The notes below the pieces were generated by a model. That model was not told the DNA's origin, ran no database searches, and saw only the letters and a list, made by a program, of their open reading frames with translations. From contig JBHELB010000012.1 in NCBI GenBank assembly GCA_041859045.1, positions 62,001-126,000 on the forward strand: a stretch of 64,000 bases of DNA, written 5' to 3'. The DNA is from JBHELB01 sp041859045. GTDB taxonomy: Bacteria > Hydrogenedentota > Hydrogenedentia > Hydrogenedentales > SLHB01. This document shows, one piece after another, positions 58,742 through 64,000 of this stretch. Numbering within the stretch: the first letter of the stretch is position 1; each line of letters starts with the position of its first letter. Both the position numbers and the translations under genes were made by a program.

Positions 58742-61546
58742 CTATTTTGGGTCGATTTCGACGGTGACGATCTTGCCCTTGGGTACGTCAAACGTCAGTG
58801 TGTTGCGCGTTACCGTCAGTTTCTGCGTGCGTTCCTCGGCCAGGGTGGCAAGCCACGCGCTCTTCACGTCGAAGCCGAGCTTCATCGTGGCCTTGGACTT
58901 CTTGCTCGAGGGGTTGTACAGCCGCACGAGAATGGTCTCGCGCTCTTCGGTCTTGGTGATCGCGCTAAGTACGAGGTTCGCGCCGGTCAGCGACACGAAA
59001 CTGTGCTGCGCGGCGGGCAAACTGCCTTCCTGGCGGCCGAACTGGCAGGCGCGCAGCGGCGTGTTGAATGCCAGTGCCGCGTCGTAGATCCCTGCGGTAT
59101 CCCACGTACCCGCGTGCGGCATCAGCGCGTAGCGGTACTCGAACGCGCGCAACGACTGCGGACTTTCGTCGCCGGGATATTCCATCCACAGACGGTTGTC
59201 GCACGGAATGCGCAGGCGCACGCAACGCACGAGCCCCATGGCCATCGTCGTGCTCGCATCGTTCTCGAGTACTTCGTAGTCCTTGGCCGCATCGAGCAGC
59301 ACCGCGAGTCCCTGTTTGCCGTCGCTCGTGTCGAACCAGAGCTGGGCCGGGTGCCGCGCGAGTTCATTGCCGCGCAGTTCGCCGTTCGTGCTCGGGCGGA
59401 CGGGGAATTCAGCCACCGCGAAGCTGCCCTCGCTCCACGTCTTGTCGGCGGCAAGGCCCGTCGGGAAACCGACCTTGAGGTAGTGATCGCGCGCGGTATT
59501 GGTCAATCGCGTGACCACCTCGACGGCCGGGCTGTCCTTGCGCAGCGTGACGGACACGTGAATCGGCACATCGACTCGCGCGTCGGAACGTTTGCCGCGA
59601 TTCCAGTCGAATTCGGCGGGCAAACGCCACGTCATCTTGATGTCGAACACGACGGCCAGCGGCCCGTGCGCGCGTACCGCGACCTCCGCCGGGATCCCGA
59701 TCGTGTTCAGCATGGCGTCGCCGCCGGGCGTCTCGGACATCCACATGTTGCCAATGTCGCCCTGGTCCATGAAGTAGTTCAGGCCCGCGTAGACGCGCCG
59801 CGCTTTCTTGTCGAGGATGTCGAGCGTACCGTCGGGATTGACGTTGAGCCGCACAAAATCGTTTTCCGCGCGCGCCGGACCGGTCAGCATGTCCTCGGCC
59901 AAGATGCGCGGCGGATCCCAGTCCTCGTGCGGATAGGGGTACTCGTTTTTCTGCGACCACTTCAGCTTGAACACCTTGTAGCCCAGCGCAGGCACGTCGG
60001 CGGCGTGGAAATACAGGTGCACTTTGGTCGCGTAGAACGGCATGTTGCGGCTGCGAGGGTGATAGACGCCCGCGCGGCCCGTCTTGCGCGAAACTTCCTG
60101 CACACTCACGGGGCGACCTTTGAGATCCTCGATAATGACGTAATTGAGTTTCACGTCGGCGGGCACATCGACAAACGCCTCGACGACCTCGCTGCGCGCG
60201 AACGACGACGGATTGTGCACGGCCAGGAAGTACTCGGAATCCGATACTTTCTGCGTGTCGATTTCCTTGGTAATGTTCTGCAATCCGCGCCGCACCAGTC
60301 CCTGGCCCACGACATGCGCCTGGCGCAGTCGGGCAAGCTCACCCTCAGCCAACGTCGCCGGGCCGAGGCCGTGCATCGAGTCGTGCGCGTGGCTTTGGAA
60401 CAAGAGCTTCCACGCCTTGTCGAGATACGTCTTCGGGAACCGTTCGATGCCCTGCACCCACGCCATGGCCGATAGCGGTTCCGCCCAGCGCAGCAGCGCA
60501 TTTTCGGCGTGGCTGTTTTCCGCCGGGATCTCGGGGTGAATCGTAAACACGTCCGTGTGAATCGCGCCGACGGGACCGTCACGCATCGGGCCGCTGACCA
60601 CGTCGAGGTCGCGGCGTTTCTTGAGCGCGGCCTTCATTTCGGCCAGGTACGCCATCAGCGTGCTGTGTTGCACGTCATAGCGGTCGGCAAACTGCGTACG
60701 GATCTCCTTGAGGTACTGCGAGGTGAGCGGGTGCGGCTCGGTGAAGTCCGTGCCTTCAAAGAACAGCAGCGACTGCGGTACGGCCGTGCCCTCGACGGTC
60801 TTCAGCGTGCGCTCCATGCCCTCGCGAATGTTCGCGGGGAAGAACGAAGTCTCCGGATCGAGGATGTCGTAGAACCAACCGTAATTCTCCGGGTCGGCGG
60901 TATGGAACACTTTGCCCAGATCGCCCCAGCGATACTGCCAGTCTTTGTGCCACGGGTCCTTGTCGTAAACGATCGGCACATGACCCGCGAAGAAGAAATT
61001 CCAGCGCGCCTCCCGGCCCAAGCGCGACGCGAACGCGCGCGTGCCGTCCGGCGCTTCCCAGATAAACTCCGGGTACTTGGTACGTTTTGGGTCCATGTAT
61101 TTGTAGAAGATGATCGTGTCGATGCCAAAATTCGCGTAGAGCTGCGGGAGCTGCGCGATCTGGCCGAACGAGAACACGTTGTAGCCGCAGCGCATCACCC
61201 CGCCGAGTTCCTTCGCCATACGCATGCCATACGCGAGATTGCGCACGACCGATTCGCCGTGGATGGGCGCACAATCCGGCAACGTGAACCATGGACCGAT
61301 CTCGAGACGTCCCGCCTTCACGTACTTCTCGATCTTCTTGCGCATTTCCGGGCGGATTTCGAGATAATCGTCCAGCAAGGTCATCTGCCCGTCGAGCATG
61401 AACGAACGAAACTGCTTGTCCTCGTCCAGAATCTCGAACATGTGGTCCAGGCAGTCCACCAACCGCATCCGGGTGCGCTCGAACTCCCAACGGAACTCGC
61501 GGTCCCAGTGCGTGTAGCTGACGATGTGTACGCGCGGCTTCGACAT
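58742..61546 (-). CDS. GH38-like (alpha-mannosidase family) protein lacking the canonical nucleophile
   Basis: A 934-residue protein with the GH38 architecture: HIVSYTHWDRE at the start with zinc ligands His13 and Asp15, GRLEIGPWFTLPDCAPIHGE, a HAHDSMHG block with His386/His388, and the mannosidase C-terminal beta domains. The usual DxFGH block that carries the catalytic Asp (also a zinc ligand) reads GYNVFSFGQIAQLPQL at 121-136, with Phe125 at that position. This matches a GH38 subgroup with GYNTFGWGQ-type sequences that I remember but cannot verify. It may be inactive on mannose or use other chemistry. No signal peptide is seen. ATG 61546 follows GAGGAGG. It is 25 bp after the HAD gene. Confidence 0.85.
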   Translation of the reverse strand: MSKPRVHIVSYTHWDREFRWEFERTRMRLVDCLDHMFEILDEDKQFRSFMLDGQMTLLDDYLEIRPEMRKKIEKYVKAGRLEIGPWFTLPDCAPIHGESVVRNLAYGMRMAKELGGVMRCGYNVFSFGQIAQLPQLYANFGIDTIIFYKYMDPKRTKYPEFIWEAPDGTRAFASRLGREARWNFFFAGHVPIVYDKDPWHKDWQYRWGDLGKVFHTADPENYGWFYDILDPETSFFPANIREGMERTLKTVEGTAVPQSLLFFEGTDFTEPHPLTSQYLKEIRTQFADRYDVQHSTLMAYLAEMKAALKKRRDLDVVSGPMRDGPVGAIHTDVFTIHPEIPAENSHAENALLRWAEPLSAMAWVQGIERFPKTYLDKAWKLLFQSHAHDSMHGLGPATLAEGELARLRQAHVVGQGLVRRGLQNITKEIDTQKVSDSEYFLAVHNPSSFARSEVVEAFVDVPADVKLNYVIIEDLKGRPVSVQEVSRKTGRAGVYHPRSRNMPFYATKVHLYFHAADVPALGYKVFKLKWSQKNEYPYPHEDWDPPRILAEDMLTGPARAENDFVRLNVNPDGTLDILDKKARRVYAGLNYFMDQGDIGNMWMSETPGGDAMLNTIGIPAEVAVRAHGPLAVVFDIKMTWRLPAEFDWNRGKRSDARVDVPIHVSVTLRKDSPAVEVVTRLTNTARDHYLKVGFPTGLAADKTWSEGSFAVAEFPVRPSTNGELRGNELARHPAQLWFDTSDGKQGLAVLLDAAKDYEVLENDASTTMAMGLVRCVRLRIPCDNRLWMEYPGDESPQSLRAFEYRYALMPHAGTWDTAGIYDAALAFNTPLRACQFGRQEGSLPAAQHSFVSLTGANLVLSAITKTEERETILVRLYNPSSKKSKATMKLGFDVKSAWLATLAEERTQKLTVTRNTLTFDVPKGKIVTVEIDPK

Positions 61547-61571
61547 GATGACCTCCTCTTGTTCCTGGGCG

Positions 61572-62957
61572 TTACCCGAGCAGCGTCTCGGGCAAGAACA
61601 CACGATGTTTCAACATAACTTCCGGAATGCCTCCGTAGCAGACGTGCGTAGCCGCCTGGAACGTGTGGCCTTTGGTCTCAGGGAACGGCAGCGCGCAGCA
61701 CACCGAAATGCCCGCGGCGCGGATGGCGATCGTGCCCGATTCACTGTCCTCAAAGCCGGCGACCTTGTTGAAATCGGCCGGGGCAATGCCCATCTGGTGC
61801 AGCGCCAGCGAGTAGAGGTCGCGGTGCGGCTTGAGGCGGATTTCGCTCGAATCCGACGCCGTGATGAACCCGTCGTAGTAATTGCGGTAATCGGCAAATT
61901 GCTCAAGCAGGAAGGCCTTGCGATCCTCCGGGATGTCCCAGCGGCGGATTTCCTGGCACATCACGCGGAACACCTCGCTCAGCACGATGTTCGCCTCATA
62001 CGCGATCGACGACGTTACCACCGACACCGCCAGGGGGTGCGTCTTGAAGTAGGCCGCCAACTTGGGCAGCACGGGACGCCATGAGGCGATGTCCGCGGGC
62101 GATTCGCCGACCGACTCAAGGTATTCGGCCAACTGCGGGTAGCAGGGCTCCGCGATGCCGTCGAGCCAGCCTTTGATCAGCGACAGGAACACCGCGATCC
62201 CGTGCATGGGTTCGATGAGATGCTTGTCCGCGCTGCCCAGGATATCCCGCGCGAACTGTTCGCCCTCGCCTTTTTCGAGATGCGCGAGGATGAAATGATA
62301 GCGCTGGTAGTAGATATCGATCGACGCGCGCACGATCGCCGAGAAATCGTCGAGCGGCATGCGCGGACCGTATTCCGCGGCCAAGAGCGCCGCGACCTCG
62401 CGCGGATACGCCGCATCCAGATCTTTGGTCTTCATCAACTCGACAAAACGCTCATCGCGTAGCAGCGCGCCGATGCCCAGTGCGGAAAGATTGTTAATCA
62501 CCTCGTTTCGACGGCCCGGGTCCGCGCCCTGTCCGATGGTCCACGCGGCGGCGTACACGTAGAATTCTCGCAACGGCGCGACCTGAATGTCGGCCTGATA
62601 CGTTCGGATCAAGTACTCGACGTGTTTCGTCGTGCTGTTGCCGATGATATGCGGGTAATCGCGATGGCGATCGAGTCCCGGCCACGCGGTGTCGTGCTCG
62701 CGGCCCGTGATCCGGCGCACCATCATTTCGAGCGAGTGCAGGCACAACGGCTCGGTCGTGGTCGTTGTGCCGTCCATATCCATCACCGCGCCGACCAGGC
62801 CTTCGCGGCACTCTTGCGCCGCGGGCGCCAGCGGGTAAAGGTCATAGGCGGGATAGACGTAGCGGGGGTTCTCGACGACGGCGAATTCCTCGCCCAGCCG
62901 TCCGCACAACGCCACCGCCCCGGCTTTGTCGGTGTACTTCGGAATATCAGGATTCAT
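61572..62957 (-). CDS. HAD-superfamily hydrolase with large insertion, operonic with the GH38-like gene
   Basis: A 461-residue HAD phosphatase/phosphomutase-like protein, roughly twice the usual core. Motif I is GAVMDMDGTTTT with Asp60 and Asp62. Motif II is likely SVVTSSIAYEANIV, motif III Lys in IRLKPHRDLYSLAL, and motif IV VAGFEDSESG with Asp404. A ~55-residue N-terminal extension and a large alpha-helical cap between motifs I and II are unusual. GGAGAG before ATG 62957 supports the start; the frame to 63005 is not used. The coupled GH38-like gene suggests sugar phosphate chemistry. Substrate unknown. Confidence 0.8.
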   Translation of the reverse strand: MNPDIPKYTDKAGAVALCGRLGEEFAVVENPRYVYPAYDLYPLAPAAQECREGLVGAVMDMDGTTTTTEPLCLHSLEMMVRRITGREHDTAWPGLDRHRDYPHIIGNSTTKHVEYLIRTYQADIQVAPLREFYVYAAAWTIGQGADPGRRNEVINNLSALGIGALLRDERFVELMKTKDLDAAYPREVAALLAAEYGPRMPLDDFSAIVRASIDIYYQRYHFILAHLEKGEGEQFARDILGSADKHLIEPMHGIAVFLSLIKGWLDGIAEPCYPQLAEYLESVGESPADIASWRPVLPKLAAYFKTHPLAVSVVTSSIAYEANIVLSEVFRVMCQEIRRWDIPEDRKAFLLEQFADYRNYYDGFITASDSSEIRLKPHRDLYSLALHQMGIAPADFNKVAGFEDSESGTIAIRAAGISVCCALPFPETKGHTFQAATHVCYGGIPEVMLKHRVFLPETLLG

Positions 62958-63258
62958 GTGACTTCTCTCCAGTGAAACGATTGTCGGTTGCGTGGGCTTC
63001 GCCACGGCGGCAAAGTGTACCCGATTTTGCTCTTTATTGAAACTTTGCGGTAGCCCGCTCGCGTTCTAGGACAAAAAGCCTTGCTACAGCGTTCATTCTG
63101 TGGGAAATTCCGGCAACGCCGATGTCCCTTGTGACAGGCGGTGCGCTTTCATTATCCTAACCGTCCATAATCACCTTCGCCAGGCAGAATGTGGTCCTGT
63201 GAAGGGATGCAACGGGCAAAGAATCGATTCGTCGATGTCGTGGAATAGGAAGTTCGGT
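62958..63258. other. Divergent intergenic region between the HAD and GH2 genes
   Basis: No gene is seen in 301 bases. An inverted repeat GCAAAGT (63010-63016) and ACTTTGC (63042-63048) with a 25-base centre could be a regulator site for one or both operons. No strong promoter boxes stand out. AGGA lies about ten bases before the GH2 start. Confidence 0.4.
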
Positions 63259-64000
63259 ATGCCACACGATTGGGAAAATCCTGCACAACTTCACCGTCAT
63301 CGCTTGCCCGCCCGGGCGTATTTCTGGGCCTGCCCCGCAGGGGCGGAGTCTGGCGCGAACCCGTGGGTGCGTTCGCTGAATGGCAACTGGAAGTTTCACT
63401 GCGCACCGTCGCCCGCGGAAAGCCCCGACGGCTTTTGGCGCGACGAGTGTCGCGTCGATACTTGGGCCGAACTTGCCGTGCCGTCGCACTGGCAACTTGC
63501 GGGGTATGGCCGCCCTCATTACACGAACGTCGTATATCCCTTCCCGGTGGATCCGCCGCGTGTGCCGAGCGAAAACCCGACAGGCTGTTACCGGCGCGAG
63601 TTCGAAATCGACAGCGCATGGGCGGGACAGGAAATCCGTCTGCGCTTTGAGGGGGTCGACTCGGCGTTTCACGTCTGGGTGAACGGACAGGAAGCGGGAT
63701 TTAGCAAAGGCAGCCGCATGCCTGCGGAATTCGACATCACGCCGCTGCTCCGTCCGGGCGCAAACACGCTCGCGGTGCGCGTCTACCAGTGGTCCGACGG
63801 CACGTATTGCGAAGATCAGGACATGTGGTGGCTCAGCGGCATCTTCCGCGATGTCTTCTTGTTGGCGGTGCCGCGCGTGCGTGTGAACGACGTCAAGATC
63901 GAGACGGCCTTCGACGGCGAATGCCGCGATGCGACGTTGCGCGTGCGCGTAGACCTCCGCAACACGACGACCGCCGCTTCAAACGCCTACTCCGTTGACG
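63259..64000 (+). CDS. GH2 beta-galactosidase-like protein (3' part cut off by window edge)
   Basis: The first 247 residues of a glycoside hydrolase family 2 protein; the reading frame runs off the end of the window, so the catalytic TIM barrel is not seen. The visible part is the sugar-binding domain: SLNGNWKFHCAPSP, VPSHWQLAGYGRPHYTN, YRREFEIDSAWAGQEIRLRF, VDSAFHVWVNGQEAGFSKGS, then FDITPLLRPGANTLAVRVYQ and QDMWWLSGIFRDVFL, as in LacZ. The jelly-roll-to-Ig transition begins after ~205. No signal peptide is visible. ATG at 63259 has AGGA upstream. It is divergent from the HAD-GH38 operon, so the three could form one glycan-use locus. Confidence 0.85.
   Translation, partial: MPHDWENPAQLHRHRLPARAYFWACPAGAESGANPWVRSLNGNWKFHCAPSPAESPDGFWRDECRVDTWAELAVPSHWQLAGYGRPHYTNVVYPFPVDPPRVPSENPTGCYRREFEIDSAWAGQEIRLRFEGVDSAFHVWVNGQEAGFSKGSRMPAEFDITPLLRPGANTLAVRVYQWSDGTYCEDQDMWWLSGIFRDVFLLAVPRVRVNDVKIETAFDGECRDATLRVRVDLRNTTTAASNAYSVD

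Noticed and set aside
58736..60475. 579-residue open frame opposite the GH38-like gene
   Set aside because: Antisense shadow; Arg/His-rich, no domain, while the opposite frame is a full GH38-like protein.
1..64000. CRISPR arrays, rRNA, tRNA or transposase genes
   Set aside because: No regular direct-repeat/spacer pattern, no cloverleaf and no transposase or integrase motif was seen on either strand.

Overview
The window is high-G+C bacterial chromosome, densely coded, with most genes in short same-strand runs. The gene set suggests a free-living or particle-associated polymer-degrading bacterium of a deep lineage such as Hydrogenedentota or the Planctomycetota/Lentisphaerota neighbourhood. 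The signs are a DGHV-type pseudopilin, several unusual glycoside hydrolases (GH78-, GH42/14-, GH38- and GH2-like), tandem beta-helix proteins, large hybrid histidine kinases and flagellar genes with a FliY-like FliN. This placement is an inference from gene content; no rRNA or other decisive marker is present.

Region by region. 1-5.5 kb: a truncated cobalamin-binding radical SAM gene, then a divergent set of pseudopilin, secreted repeat protein and GH78-like glycosidase. 5.5-17.6 kb: an unbroken minus-strand block. In transcription order it starts with flagellar genes fliM, fliN/fliY, fliA, a small unknown, a SwrB/DUF2802-like membrane protein, a FliK-like protein and a small FlhB-C-like protein. 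It continues with gltX, a ROK sugar kinase, rnhB, a TPR lipoprotein, a Trm112-family protein and a zinc-type dehydrogenase. 18-25 kb: a secreted GH-A-type glycosidase, an HNH endonuclease, serA, and a compact restriction-modification island (vsr, C5 methyltransferase, PD-(D/E)xK nuclease) inserted between serA and icd.

26-50 kb is rich in signalling: a soluble histidine kinase, a flavodoxin, a MEDS-PAS-GAF histidine kinase overlapping its response regulator, a 7TM-type hybrid kinase, and a periplasmic-propeller hybrid kinase. None of their receiver proteins carries a recognisable DNA-binding output domain. Among them lie a helicase-associated/WYL fusion with a small partner, a pair of related membrane proteins, metH and an FprA-type ferredoxin-NADP reductase. 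49-64 kb: a GT9 glycosyltransferase, leuS, then a glycan-use region with two paralogous beta-helix proteins, a lipoprotein hydrolase, an operon of a HAD hydrolase and a GH38-like protein, and a truncated GH2 enzyme read divergently.

The most interesting points are: a GH38-like protein with phenylalanine where the catalytic aspartate belongs; the helicase-associated/WYL protein whose small overlapping partner looks like a stand-alone copy of one of its own modules; the vsr-methyltransferase-nuclease island with a palindrome just upstream; a zinc-finger-tailed response regulator; and related motifs recurring in four intergenic spots of the signalling region. No rRNA, tRNA, CRISPR array or transposase was found. 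All start-site choices, base-composition remarks and family names come from reading the sequence, not from searches.
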